The notes under the pieces are model-generated. The model did not search any database. It saw only the letters and a program-made list of their open reading frames with translations, and had not been told where the DNA came from. From positions 62,001-126,000 of the forward strand of contig JAHQIW010007254.1 in NCBI GenBank assembly GCA_019055375.1: 64,000 bases of DNA, in the 5' to 3' direction. Source of the stretch: Parelaphostrongylus tenuis. Taxonomy: Eukaryota > Nematoda > Chromadorea > Rhabditida > Metastrongylidae. Below, piece after piece: positions 1 through 11,333 of this stretch; position 1 is the first letter of the stretch, and each line of letters begins with the position of its first letter. The translations under genes and the position numbers were made by a program.

Positions 1-101
1 TTCCCAACTGGCTGATCAACAAAAACATGCACGATGAATATATAGTGTCACAGAATAGTTCAATGAAGGCACAAAATTATTTTAAATAATTGAAAAATAA
101 C

Positions 102-282
102 TGACTCTTTTCACAATCCATTCGTGAAACATGACAGTCTCGCAAAGATATGAAAGATACGGTCGCACTGATTTATCTGGTTGAGTTTCAACAAGGCGTA
201 ACTTGAATTCTGAACCCCACTCACATTGACAGGAAATAGTCTTGTAGTGTCCAAATAGCGATGCATACCAAAGAAGCATAAT
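102..282 (-). CDS. dDENN-like exon of the DENN gene
   Basis: The exon starts after the acceptor GGTTTTTCAG (AG at 284-283) in phase 0, matching the phase-0 end of the previous exon at 816. The peptide begins IMLLWYASLFGHYKTI and later has SVRPYLSYLCETVMFHEWI, which fits the dDENN pattern 'FxxLLGxY...RPFLxxFxxTQMFxxFI'. The end is uncertain: donors GTGAAA (after 115) and GTTATT (after 102) are both possible. The open frame stops at 82 if it is not spliced. Confidence 0.72.
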
Positions 283-3200
283 CTGAAAAACCACACATAA
301 TTCGGAAAAAAAACGATCAAACATGGTGTAGAAAAAGGGAAAAAATAAAGTTATTCATTTGCTAAGACTGAATATCAATCTATACCAGATACCCTATGCG
401 GCCATTTGCGTCAGCGGGCTTACTCCATTTCAAAAAAATTTGGGAAAACTCCTTTGGAGAATACTCTTCATCAAATATCACAAAATGCAATCGTGGCTTA
501 TGCCACATGCTCGTGGCCACTTATAAACAACGTCTGCAAGACATCTCGGTCTGCAATGGATTAAAAAATAGCCACGAAGAAGAGTGACAAAAAGAATGTC
601 AAGTAACATTGAACGTCGCATCAATTCTGTATGTAAGCAGATTTTTGACATAAAGATCCTTTGATCTACATGGAAATTACGATTTCAATGATTTCAAAAT
701 CTTTCCTATTTAGATACATCCAACCTCTACTTGTTAACTCAATTGGATGTACAACACAGCATTCTTTCTTTCTTTCTTTTTCTTCTTCTTTGTAAACTCT
801 GACAAAAAAACCTACATTTTCTATCCGTAAATCAGCTGCTGGACCTGATCCTTCAGCTAAGGCACTTCGTAAACCCGTGATTAATGCCATACTAGCTTTT
901 TTAGGCATTCCTAATCGTTGACAAAAATTCACTGCACACTGAAAAAATTCATAAACTACATGAAACGATTTTATGAAGAAGTTCCAGTCCTGTAGGGAGA
1001 AGTTCAGACTAGATTTTCTACAAGAATTTGCTTTCGATCAACATGATGTGTCTCATTTTATTGCAAAAATATGTATCACCTGCTGTTTCCATGCTGTTAT
1101 ACCACTATTGTTTACATAGGCTTGTGGCGGCGGATTTATAAGACCATTATCAGCATCGATGAAAACAAAATCCACCTGGATTGAAATTTAAAACAGTTTA
1201 GAATTTGTACTGCATACCAGAAAGCCCTTTATTTGAATAAAGCATATTTAAAAAATCGACACCTGATCAATGACGTTTTCAGCTGACTGATCAGCTATAA
1301 TGAGATCATGAATTGGGGCGAGGTTGTTCCTGAAATGAATGTCAATCAATCAACTTGACAGTTCAATCCGGAATTTCTAGCTTCAACATTCTTTCTGCTC
1401 CCTTGATATATTTGACGATTCCATACTTTTATGTTTGCATTTACCTGAGTATTCCCATGAGGTACGGAGTAGGATTATGACAAAGGTCAAGTAAATTGTC
1501 TGGCACAGCTGGTATAAACACATGTGGCCAACTTAATGGTTGTATCAACGCCTCCATAACTTGCACCAGTTTAGAAACGGAACACACCTGATTGAATTCT
1601 GAATTATCACTAGTCCACATCTCATGAATAGGAAATATTATAAGAATTCTCATGAATAGGAAGAGATATAATAAGTAAAATTGAAAAAAAAAGTAATGGA
1701 GCCATGAAAAAGTATAATCTCATAGCATAAACGCATCAACTTCAATTGTGAAAAAGTCTACCGTGTTGTCAGCAAGCAATATTCTTTGCTCTCCTAAAAG
1801 TGCTGCAATGATACATGTAGTAATTTCAGGAGATATTCTGGAAAGCAGAACTGTATTTATTTTTATTTCACAATTTGTTAAATCATAACTGAGGCTACGA
1901 AACAATAAAAGCATCACAGACCGTTCAATAACCTGTGAACATCCAGTCCTACCCAATATTGTTCCTTCATTGAATATCTCAATTCTATTCGGCCATCCCG
2001 TCATGCATTTTTCTACCACCACCAGACTTGCACCTGATAATTCTCGTATGTTCACAATGTAAATGTGCATACAATGTAGTAAACTCAACGATACTAGTCA
2101 ATTTTAGTATTACATGTTACTGATACCTTGTGAAGTATCTGAAAGAACTTGACCATGACTCAGATCTCAATGAAAGCCCACGGTACTCTTTATTACAAGG
2201 TTTATCACTATAAAAAAAGAGGCATTAACGAAAGAAACTCAGCGCTAGACGTTAAGAAAATAGAACATACACATAGACACATATCTATGCACAAATGTAC
2301 ATATGTATACATATGTGATATGACGGGGTGCAGTGGCCGAGTGATTGAACGCTCGTCGGGGTGCACGTGGGGACAACCGCCCCCCTCCCTCCAGTACTCT
2401 TCGGTAGTTAACATCGAACATCCTATAGAACGCCAAAGCCAGGCTATCTTCGGAATTGTAAAGAGAGGTGCTCAACCAGTATTTTACGACTTTCAAGAAG
2501 AAGACAAAAAAAAACTAATTGAAAGACTGTGTTTTTTTTTCATTGTGCGGAGATCCCAATAAAACTATTGGGATCTCCACACCAAATAAGAAACACTATA
2601 AAGACGGATGAATAAAGTGTCAAAATACAAGGATTTCTATGATTTTACTGCTTTTTCGCAGTTTTATGATGTTTCAAGTATACCTATGAGAATTGAGTGG
2701 TAGGCAAAATTTAACCTTAGACGGGAGTTGAACCCGCTTTTCACTCATACGAGAGGTGTGTGCTACCACTACACCAGCGAGGCCACAGCTTACCCAGCAC
2801 TCGCTCTTCAAGACCTTTCTATCATTAATTTGTGCCTACAACTCAGTTCTATTAGGTATACTTGAAAGTTTCAAAAGAATGTTATATGAGAAAGCAAAAC
2901 GTGAGTTTTTATCAAGAATGTTCTCAAGCTCTTTACAAAGTGCTTAAAATAGTACATTATCAACTGAAGACGGAAAAAATTCATTTTCGTCCAAAAATAA
3001 GCAGAAGATCTGACCTCGATTTTGTGGATAACTGTGCTGAATAATTGACGACAGAAAATTCGTCAACTGTACATAATTTCGTCCAATATACTTGAGAATG
3101 TTGCGAGCTAAATCCAGATAGAATACCGCATTACGAATCGGTGATATCACAACCAAAACTGCCGGATAGGCACCATTCTCTGTATCGAAAAGAATATCAC

Positions 3201-4272
3201 TGATTCGATTATTCCTCCATAAAGTCAAATTTATTTTCAATATTCACTGTTATCCTCCCATGACGGCAGGAATTTATGGCAGTAAGCGTTTTTTCGTGCT
3301 CCATTGTTGTCCGTCAAGGCCAACACAAACTCTTCTCTGGCCCACGTTTTACGCTGAGCTCGTGAATAATCGGGAAAGAATAGCTCAGCTGGTATATGTT
3401 CACCGGAAAAAAAACCTCCATTTCATGATATTGTAGCAAAATAAAATAACAGAATGAAAAAGAATAAATGAATGGACAATTATTATTGAAAACAATTAGC
3501 TGGTGCTAACCATTTTTTTCTTCCGGAAATCGATATATGATTGATGGTTTCCGTAATGGTTTTTCGTCACAACCGACCACAGTTCTGCAATTTTACGCAT
3601 TTATAGTGGCCATTTACGATAACTTGAATAAAAGTAAAAACAAAATCATAAAAAAAAAGTTTTAGGCAACCATGCCATTCGCCTGACTGGTATCATTGGA
3701 GATAATGCCACCCTTCCAATTAATCACTAGAGGCATAAGTAGAGATAATTTCTACATGTGTTTAAGAATATGAACCAAGAAGGTTGACCCTTCTAGTATA
3801 ACATTGTTGAGGAATTTTTCGTCTACTGATCTGATTATTTAGTGGTTCATTTGACGTTCTGAAATCTCGACAGAATTTCGACTCACCCAGCTTTTTGCCA
3901 AAAATCTAAGTTAGAAGTTTTCCAAAAAACAGGGTTTCAACTCAAAGAAGGATTTTCACTCAGTTGTCTTGTATAACACTTAAAATTATGCCCAATGAAT
4001 TTCTACGAGGGTACAACATTCACAACTACGGTAAGAAAGATAACGAATGGTACATGCAGAAAACAAGAATTTCTACTACATAACTTACTCTAGTGACACA
4101 ATGATCACAGACTCGAACAACTGTGGCGATGTGCCGCACATGGCGGCCAGATACCTGTCGCGTTCTTCCAACGTTCGACGGCGATAGTGAGTGGCTCGGA
4201 TTTTTTGCTTTTGTAACGATCTTGACACTATCTGGACGAACGCCGAATCAATGGTGTTGAGGTGGCTAAACT
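102..4272 (-). CDS. DENN-domain protein, multi-exon gene (Rab guanine-nucleotide exchange factor family), 5' end uncertain
   Basis: Exons read on the minus strand: 4272-4089, 3584-3511, 3388-3248, 3179-3015, 2033-1762, 1587-1445, 1329-1263, 1175-1080, 938-816 and 282 to about 102-115. All joins down to 816 keep one open frame; split codons form at 4089/3584, 3511/3388, 3248/3179, 3015/2033 and 1445/1329. Introns run from 68 to 981 bases. The product shows the three parts of a DENN module in order: an upstream segment with PQLFESVIIVSLE and the uDENN motif FFPDYSRAQ...YCHKFLP, the cDENN motif SPEITTCIIAALLGEQRILL...WPHVFIPAVPDNLLDL, and a dDENN-like end with WYASLFGHYK. DENN proteins load GTP on Rab GTPases in membrane traffic. 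The layout resembles DENND2-type proteins, but I cannot assign a paralog. The first exon listed needs one preceding base of a split codon, so more 5' exons exist. The left end has either a splice donor near 115 or 102 or an in-frame stop at 82. Confidence 0.85.
816..2033 (-). CDS. cDENN exons of the DENN gene
   Basis: Five exons: 2033-1762, 1587-1445, 1329-1263, 1175-1080 and 938-816. Motifs in order: LLLFRSLS, SPEITTCIIAALLGEQRILL, SKLVQVMEALIQPLSWPHVF, IPAVPDNLLDLCHNPTPYLM and then an acidic turn (FIDADNG) with NPPP. This is the central DENN fold, where family members contact the Rab. The exon at 938-816 is helical (RLGMPKKASMALITGLRSAL) and leads to the dDENN part. Its donor GTAGGT lies at 815-810. 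The exon 2033-1762 contains an insertion (YDLTNCEIKINT) between the LFRSLS and SPEI motifs that families usually keep together; a 40-base GT-AG stretch there could be a mini-intron, but the frame does not require it. Confidence 0.82.
2316..2620 (+). mobile_element. SINE family B copy (tRNA-like head)
   Basis: The copy starts GTGCAGTGGCCGAGTG, a box A typical of Leu/Ser-type tRNAs, followed by the family body seen again at 13.6, 18.4, 29.3 and 60.6 kb: the stretch GCCAGGCTATC, then CTCAACCAGTATTTTACG and a GAAGAAGAC stretch. No clear box B is present. It lies in the 981-base intron of the DENN gene. The apparent long open frame across it is not a gene. Confidence 0.75.
2549..2578. repeat. Perfect 13-bp hairpin at the SINE-B 3' end
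   Basis: GGAGATCCCAATA and its exact reverse complement are separated by the loop AAAC. Other SINE-B copies have the GGGATC(T/C)GCACAGTG stretch here but not this perfect palindrome. Confidence 0.9.
2690..2885 (-). mobile_element. tRNA-derived repeat, family D
   Basis: On the minus strand a tRNA-like head (box A TGGTGTAGTGGTAGCA, box B GGGTTCAACTCC) lies at 2785-2715. Outside it are family-specific flanks that also occur at 63.7-63.9 kb (ATTGAGTG... and ...ACAACTCAGTTCT). The tRNA fold is imperfect, so this is a SINE head or pseudo-tRNA and not a working tRNA gene. It lies in the same intron as the SINE-B copy. Confidence 0.65.
3015..4272 (-). CDS. uDENN exons of the DENN gene
   Basis: Four exons: 4272-4089, 3584-3511, 3388-3248 and 3179-3015. 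The first ends at a perfect GTAAGT donor (4088-4083) and encodes a basic helix (RRRTLEERDRY) followed by PQLFESV, the usual lead-in of a uDENN domain. The second begins after TTGCAG and ends in phase 1. The third holds REEFVLALTDNNGAR and YCHKFLP, matching the family pattern of a 'FxLTDExGxRxYGYCxRFLP' strand. The fourth holds AYPAVLVVISPIRNAVFY, the place of the family's 'CIVSRxPFF' strand. The typical catalytic surface cannot be judged from sequence alone. Confidence 0.85.
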
Positions 4273-4999
4273 CTGTCCCAGAATATGCTATCAGACTTTG
4301 AAATATATTACCTCTCTGTCTGGTTCTGCTTGCGAGACGAGGAGACCTTTTCCTTTCGGTGCCACAAGCTTCAATCTGAACTCAGTGAACATTCAACGAA
4401 TATCTTCGATCTCTTTTTGTGAATGCGATCGTTTTATTTTGCATGAGAAATTTCTACAAGACTGACAGAACGGTTTCTGGGAAATTTCAAGCATTGGTTT
4501 CTCACTACATTGCATACTCATTTTCGCTTATCAGCAATTGTTGACATTGTCTAGTGATAATCAAAAGAATTAGTAAGCAGCGATATTTGAGAAGCAAATA
4601 AGTGCATGAATTGACCAGATGGAATCAACTATTAACTGTGCTATGAATTCACAAAACAGCGAAAGCATTAAGGTGATAAATAACAACTGGATAGGTGTGC
4701 ATATGTGTCGTTTAATTCTATTTTTAACTTTCTCTTCACCTATACGTTGGCTTTTACCCACCACAAGAAATTTAGTGTTAGCAGATGAAGACGACGAAGT
4801 TACAAATTACGCCTACAAAAGATAAAGCACTAATCCCTAAACACTTTAAAAATTATGAATAATCTCGTTATTCGTATACTTTGATCACCATCCATCGAAA
4901 CTCAGTGGCTTTCAAGTTTATAGTTTCAATATAATTTTGGATAGCACGAAGATACTGCACAGTTCAATGATTCTCATTCTAGGCCAAATATTTACTCAC

Positions 5000-5064
5000 G
5001 TCCATCAGGTGCGTCAGTGAAAAAGTTCAAGACAAACATCAAAAACGATAAACAGTTTTGAGAA
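5000..5064 (-). CDS. Candidate 5' exon of the DENN gene
   Basis: A perfect GTGAGT donor at 4999-4994 follows an open stretch read as MFVLNFFTDAPDG. It ends in phase 1, as the exon at 4272 requires. The exon may begin at the ATG at 5037 or at an AG acceptor (AAAAG, weak), which would give a one-base start that is phase-compatible with the exon ending at 13201. The N-terminal hydrophobic run is unusual for a cytosolic DENN protein, so this exon is tentative. Confidence 0.4.
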
Positions 5065-5729
5065 CTTTTGTTAAATCAGATCTTTCTATAGCTCTGAGAT
5101 GAATAAATGGGAAATAGTACATCATGTAGCATGATATTCTATCAAGAAAATCTCAAAAATTGCAGAAAAAAAAACCAGAAAGAAGTCATTGGGAGTTCTT
5201 GACACTTTGATAATATTCGTGACATCTTAAAATATCAGTTTCACTAATAAGTTCTCGCATTATAGAGTCGATAAAAATGTCTACGAAAGACAAATATGAG
5301 AGATCAGAAAATCATCGGAGTACAAATATAAGCTAATCAGAAGCCTGCTCGACGTTGTGCTTAATGTTGCTAGAGCACAGTGGTCGAAGGATGCCTGCAT
5401 ACAAAGAGAAAAAAACGCCCACTCCTCGCCTTCCAGACCGCTCGGCCTCTTTTCCCATAAAGGATTCCTACTCACTGATCGATTAGTCGCAGGAATCGAA
5501 CTCTGTTCCCTCATCCTACACCTTTTGTCGCGGTTCAACGTTACTACCTAGTAAATCTAGCAATACTGACACAGTTCTCAGTTCAAGATATTCAACAGGA
5601 GACTTTATAGAAACATTATATTATCCACTCATTCAAAAAATAAGCAACGTGAAGGACAGAAAAGACTATGAGACACTGTTTGAGCTTCATTTATAGTAAG
5701 CTTCATATAGGCCTAATGGTTGATATGGT

Positions 5730-6035
5730 GATTTTGAGAGCGCGTGCGACGTAGTGGTTTTACTCTCTGTGACAGACGTTATCGACCAATCGATGGTCGA
5801 TGGTTCAATCCTATGCTTAAGGCTCATAGTCACATTCTCTCAGGGGTCGTTGAAGTGGTACGAGACTTGTCTGGAAGGATAGCAACACTGACTTGATACA
5901 TTGGTGGGCGGCCACCGTGAGTCATTGTAAAGGCCAGATATGCATTCAACCACCGTAAACGAGGTTAACAATTGAAGACGAACACATCGCATATCCCTTA
6001 GAGATTGATCAACGCAAATAGCTTCATCCTTCGAT
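5730..6035 (+). mobile_element. SINE family A copy
   Basis: A tRNA-like head (GTGCGACGTAGTGGTTTT as box A, GATGGTTCAATCC as box B at about 5800) is followed by the family body: ACTTGTCTGGAAGGATAGC, then GGTGGGCGGCCACCG, then AAGGCCAGATATGCATTCAA and GGGATTGATCAACGC. At least ten copies lie in this window, on both strands. They have diverged from each other, so the family is not young here. Confidence 0.8.
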
Positions 6036-6239
6036 TTTTTATGGTGCTTCAATCTAAGAGTCTTGTAAAGTCCATTTTTCGAGAAACTTCCAGCCAGAAA
6101 CGCATTTTAATAGTAAACCTCTCCATGAAAGAACTATCTGGGACCACGCTATCGCCAACAATAGATGACATGGGATATAGGACTGTCTACCAAAAAGTAT
6201 GACACCCTTGTAACCCTTTCGAGTAGCGGTGCTCATTGA

Positions 6240-6640
6240 TAGCGCTGGTATGCGACAGGAATAAACGAAAATTTCATAGATGCCGATTGTATCCGATGAT
6301 TAATGAGATTCAGTCATACACGAAAATTCCACAAATACATGAAAATTCGGAGAAGGAAGCGTTAAATCAGTGAAACTGGGCATATGGATGGAAAATAGTC
6401 AAATGAAAAAGGATGTTACGACTTATCGCTAAAAATAAGTGATACTGGATTACTTTCTAGCTTCAGACAAAAGATGAAATTTCAAAAAACTCGAATTCTG
6501 GGATTGAGTGTTATAGTACGCTCAGATGTTTGGAAAGATTCTCTACATGCTTTGATTTGTCGAAACACATCATTTCAGAAGACACCATTCAGTGAAGAAT
6601 CCAGGCATGTATAAACATGATAAGTATCGGAAGCTCTGAT
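6240..6640. other. No feature seen
   Basis: AT-rich sequence without a supportable exon, repeat or structure. Confidence 0.5.
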
Positions 6641-6641
6641 C

Positions 6642-6915
6642 AAACAAACCTTTCACATGTAATCAAACTTGCTGAACTCTTGGCATGAATTGGATGGCAA
6701 ACGGTAATACAGTCAAAAACGACTTCAAATCCTCCACGATCCACTAGAATTGTATGTGAAAACGATGAGGGATAGAGAAAAAGTTGCAGGTATTCCAAAT
6801 CGATGAGATGGCCCAATAGATCTCTTGTCCTAATTGTAAAAGGCTTGAGGAGATTCCGACATTTAATGATGATTTGGTATTTGAATGCCTCAGTAGATGT
6901 GGTCGATAAAACTGT
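6642..6915 (-). CDS. Possible exon, product unknown
   Basis: A minus-strand frame of about 90 codons follows a possible acceptor (TTGACAG) and ends at a possible donor GAAAG|GTTTGT near 6650. The peptide has protein-like composition (EAFKYQIIIKCRNLLKPFTI and later HLIDLEYLQLFLYP), faintly like a PH/GRAM strand followed by a helix, as in myotubularin-type proteins. I do not recognise it securely. It could be an exon of the minus-strand gene around it, a relic or chance. Confidence 0.28.
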
Positions 6916-6969
6916 CAACTTACTAACATTGGGAGATTCCAAGAATGTAAAAACTAAGGAACTCAACAT

Positions 6970-7890
6970 TATAGAGCCTTAGTATATCGTGTGAATATTA
7001 GCCGAAAACCGAAATTAGAGCTTGGTTTTTATTATTTAGAAGAAACCCTCGTCAACCGATTAAATAAGTTGTAAATTTCAAGACTTTCAATGGTGAAGGA
7101 AATTCAGGACGTAGCTCTTTAGAACGTTAGTACAAAGTCCAACCGATTGAGAGCTAAGTGTTAGCTCATTTCCAAAAAAATCCAGTCGACTAACACAGTT
7201 ACGCTGTAAGGGTTTAGTTATCTATGCAATTATAATTGTGAAAAACAGAAAAAAAAAGAGAAAAGCCCGTTATTTACAATTTCGCACAGTGACGTAGGCT
7301 ACGACTACTCAGCTACTCCATGAGCACTTCCCGTAACCGTCGAATTTACAAGAGGTTATTGAAAAAAACGTTCTGTTGTAACATGCCTATGCAAGCTCAT
7401 CAATGCATCAGGATACCGGTGAACATGAGTATTCATACTTTTCCATTATTTCCACATCTAAAAACACTCAAGATTCACCTTTCAGTAATTTCGAAAACCG
7501 ATTTCCTCTTAGCCTCAGTACTGATCATGAACTAAATTCCTTGATAGATACACTTGAAGCTGCTACTACACTTTTTATTCACAAAAGCTGACGTTTTGAC
7601 AGATTTCCCGTTCTTCAGAGCCTGAAAAGGTGAAGTTAACTACAAGCTAGTTAACCAAATACCATCACATTACAAACAGATATACCATGAAGCCTAGAAT
7701 CCAGTTGAGATTGCATTCAACTTAGCACTTCTATGCTCTAAAGAACACTAAATTCGTCGAAACATCAACTTTTCTGATCAAATTATAGGTTGTAGGAAAG
7801 TTCTGACTTCAAATGCCAGAGAAATTCATTTGTGCACCAATTAAGCTCAAAGAAAAGACAGATTGATAATCGAAGTAGTCTCTTCTCATA
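6970..7890. other. No gene seen
   Basis: Short ORFs at 7320-7591 overlap each other in two frames and show no domain or splice signals. Probably intronic or intergenic. Confidence 0.5.
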
Positions 7891-8400
7891 TCAAGACAAA
7901 TCATCCATATATCCAGCAGCATAAAAATTCCGCGGTGATAAAACTTTCAACTGTTTCAAGTCCAGCTGATCACGACCGTAGCGCTCAAACAATCTAGCAC
8001 AAGCACTGAATCGTTTCTCCCGTTGATCCATTATCAACTCATGTGGGATCCATGTGGACTCTAAGCATTGTTTGCCGATCTCACGAAAAATGCGCTGAAT
8101 CGTCATTGAATAACAATAAAAGTCGTCAGTCAACATGCGGCAACTCATGGATGGATCTACCTCAATTCAATTGACGACTACTTAGCGATAGACTCATCGT
8201 GGACGTTACTCAATTGACTTGTGGGTCAATCGATCTCCTTCTTTACGGAATGTCTCGAACAAACGGCCATCTGTAGGAACATCGCAAATTTCGTCATCGT
8301 ACGTTTTGCAGATTTGTCGCTGTGTCTCAGAAACGTTGACATTCAATTTGTAGTGGAAGTGAAGCAACAGGGGAATTTCTTCTTTTGACAGTTCCATTCG
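7891..8400 (-). pseudogene. mariner-like transposase relic (HTH plus start of DDE domain)
   Basis: Minus-strand translation from about 8398 begins MELSKEEIPLLLHFHYKLN and continues with ICKTYDDE and FRKEGD, matching the N-terminal helix-turn-helix (HTH_48) of nematode mariner transposases. A second open piece (8148-7891) reads STWIPHELIMDQREKRFSAC, the linker that in this family precedes the first catalytic aspartate. There, the expected TGDE motif is absent. A frameshift or stop lies between the pieces. This is a dead Tc1/mariner copy. Confidence 0.72.
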
Positions 8401-8829
8401 AAAGGCTGTGAATATGAATGAAATATTGTTCAATGCGCAAGAAAACGGGCTTCTTAATGAGCTCAAACTCTCACTAAATACATGTGTAAAAATCATTTTC
8501 TCAGGCAATACGACAGTACTTTTTCTACAACCTATTAGTGTAATAACAACCACGTGTGTGCTTATCAAAAAAGCAGCAACACGAGATTCAAAATTGGATT
8601 TGAGTTTCGAAAAGGCGGCCCGTACAGATGCAGTGGAGTGCATACAAAGGCATTCGTTAACCATTTGCTTTGAGAAACGCTACTCATTAATGATTAGTAT
8701 TCACCAATGCTTTCCACTGATCAGTTGCTGCGACAAACAGTTTTTTGCCGATGAATTTTCCGGTGAATTCAATTTGACAAAAGTGCTTGATTATTCTCGG
8801 TTAGACTATGTGACATAGGAATTGTGATA

Positions 8830-9490
8830 ACAAATACAAAAATGACTATTTAGAACATGTTGATATCTGGGAGTGTTATCACAGCCTTGGAGATTGCTCG
8901 TTGGATATGTTCATTTTGTTAACATTGTGTGAGGCATCATAAAGATAGTCAAGAAGTCAGTTTCCAAGTTTCTTATTCCAGCAAAAAAAATTCATGACCT
9001 CAAGATGCCTAATTTTGAGAATCATATCGTGGAGTAGTACCATCGATACACCCAATCATTTTAGTCTCCGCATTGTATTTCCTTAACCGAAAACTCGTAT
9101 AGCCCCATATATAGACATTTCTGACGTTCTTATGATTAACAAATCAAAAAAGCCATAGAAAACTTCCAAATATTCTTTACATAGCATTCTAAGGGGTATC
9201 CTTATTATAAAACTTAAAAGCGGCGATATGTCTCAAGGTGTTGCTTTTTTCCGCCAACTAATAAGGCGCTTCATAAGGAAATAAAGGAAGTTTAACATAC
9301 AAATACATGTAAATCATCTATATGAACAATGGCAGAAGTTGTGAAATCTAGATAATCAGTGAAGAGAAAATAGTTATGTTATCCAACAACGCGTTAGAAG
9401 ATAGTAAGAAAGATAGAGGTGGTGAAAATCGAAATGAGATTTTCTTTTGGTGATATCATTGACAAAAATTAATTTCGACACTATGAAGTA
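8830..9490. other. No feature seen
   Basis: AT-rich sequence. The ORFs at its edges belong to the mariner relic shadow and the SINE copy. Confidence 0.5.
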
Positions 9491-9494
9491 ATCG

Positions 9495-9700
9495 CTAGTA
9501 GTGTGATGGTTAGAGGTGTCTTGCAATAAACACAGGTGGCTGATCCAACCACGTGTCTCGGGCTTACCACGCCTTCCACCCTCCAGTGTCCACAATATGC
9601 TATCAGACTTATACGGCAGGATAGGAGCAGTGACCTGATACACATAAAGGTTATCACGAGTTTTACAGGTCGGATAATCGTCCAATCACCTGTAGCCGAT
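9495..9700 (+). mobile_element. Diverged SINE family A copy
   Basis: Box A-like GTGATGGTTAGAGG is followed by box B-like CTGATCCAACC and the order of family landmarks (CTTACCACGCCTTCCACCCTCC, CAGACTTATACGGCAGGATA, ACCTGATACA). The copy is degraded and truncated after about 200 bases. Confidence 0.6.
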
Positions 9701-10109
9701 GATTAGTGATGTCACATGCAAAACGCATATCTCAAGGATTTATCAACGTCAGAAGTTCAATTTTAATCCTTGTATTTTGGTAACTGGCGTTGATATAGCA
9801 AAAACAGTTACCAAATTGGAGGCACTGATAAATGACGTCGAGTTTTACGTTTTCGCACACACAATATTGTCGTTATGACAGCTGATTTGATGTGTCATGT
9901 CTGTATATTGATAGAGTAGAATTACTTACACAATTTAAATATGACAAACAAACATAACTTGACAAACTCAGTTCCAGTAAACGCATAATCCTGAAAACAC
10001 TTAATACTAAGCAATCAAGCTTTTAAGCTGTATTGGTATTAAGTCGTCATTCAACACAATTGAGCTGTACTGGTGTTCAGCTTATTTATGATGATAGTAA
10101 ACAGGATCA

Positions 10110-10388
10110 TTAGGAAGTTTTTCGATCGACATCGATGATCGAAGTTCAAAAGCTCGAACAAAATCGGCAACGAACATCAATACAAAAGAATTCGTTAGTC
10201 ACCTTCAGGCCAGAGTGCAACTCAAACAAATCGACACAAGGTGTGCCGCGATCGAGAGATATGAGGAAAAATTGTTGCAGCTGTCGAAATATGAAACGAG
10301 CAAGACCATCGAATATCAAGTTCGATTATTAAAAAGAAATCTAGTGGATGTAGGCAACTGCGGGAGCAACAAAATCAGAAAAAAATAG
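10110..10388 (+). other. Open coding-like stretch, unrecognised
   Basis: One plus-strand frame is open for about 92 codons (10113-10388) without a starting ATG. It has a helical, charged peptide (QARVQLKQIDTRCAAIERYE, then EEKLLQLSKYETSKTIEYQV). The style resembles the helical linker ahead of reverse transcriptase in some nematode retroelements, but I cannot prove that. An overlapping frame also has an ATG-started ORF, which is probably a shadow. Confidence 0.3.
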
Positions 10389-11296
10389 AAAAATTTATAG
10401 AAGTGGGACCAAAACAAAGCCGCTAGTAAAATCTTCAAAGCTGCTATCTCATTACATTTCTATCGAACTGGATTTTAATGTAATATAATGTCTTCCTTTT
10501 CAACGTTAATGGTCATTTCTCTTCGTTGTATTTTATCAAAACGGCTATAACTCTGCATCAAATGGTTCCGTTTTTCTATTTGTAACAATATAACAATACA
10601 AATATATACCGATACAAAAGTTCAAGAATTTGGAAGCTAAATAACAGAAACACTATGACCAAGAAGATACCATCTATTTCAAAGATTAACAAAATGGTGA
10701 ATGAGTGGGAAAGTAATGAGTTTCACAAAAAAAGTCGCGGAAAAATGAATAACTTCCGAACACAGGAACAACATTATGTCACTCCCGCAAGATCAGCTAT
10801 GAATAACCTGTGATAGAAAAAGCCTTTGACCTATGGTCACAGCCATCACGCACAGTGAAGAAAAACGGACTCGTGAAACAGCGTGATGCTGTTACTCCCT
10901 TCCAACAAATGACAGAGAGAAACGGACAAATTGCTGGAGTTTTTCAGAGTCATTCAAAGACCAAGATCACTACAAGTGATCCAGACATTTGAGAGAATCT
11001 TCATCAAGTTTGATTCTAGGAAGCCTTCATTATTTCTCATGCTGTATGGCAGTATTATAATCAGGAATTGGTGAAGTTTTGTGCTCAATAGTTCCGTTCA
11101 GTTTGAGGTGTACATTGAAATAGATCCCATACCAATAATTATAAATTTCGTTTTTGGTAGAAAAGAAAGTAAACGAAACTATTTAAGCGATAATTGCCCA
11201 AAATCTTTACGTACCCTCACAAGTCAAAATAATAAGGTGGCTTTTCTTCAGTTGAACTTGCACGAGCTTGCTACTTCCTTTTCTTCAAAGTCTGAT

Positions 11297-11333
11297 GGCC
11301 ATCGTTTCGGCGGCACCGCCTCCGTCAGAGCCC
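11297..11333 (-). ncRNA. Degenerate hammerhead-like motif in the left PLE arm
   Basis: Minus strand: GGGGCT, CTGACGGA (one inserted base relative to CTGANGA), a stem GGCG/CGCC-type hairpin, then GAAACG. Partner arm 12385-12425 has CTGATGA, GGCG-TTGC-CGCC and GACACG. Each copy keeps what the other has lost, so the ancestor was probably a proper hammerhead. Confidence 0.5.

Noticed and set aside
2149..2562. 137-codon plus-strand ORF
   Set aside because: It covers a SINE-B copy inside a DENN intron.
8408..8818. 136-codon plus-strand ORF
   Set aside because: It overlaps the antisense of the mariner relic and shows no motif.
9777..9814. 10-bp perfect inverted repeat TTGGTAACTG
   Set aside because: An isolated short hairpin; no matching element ends were found around it.
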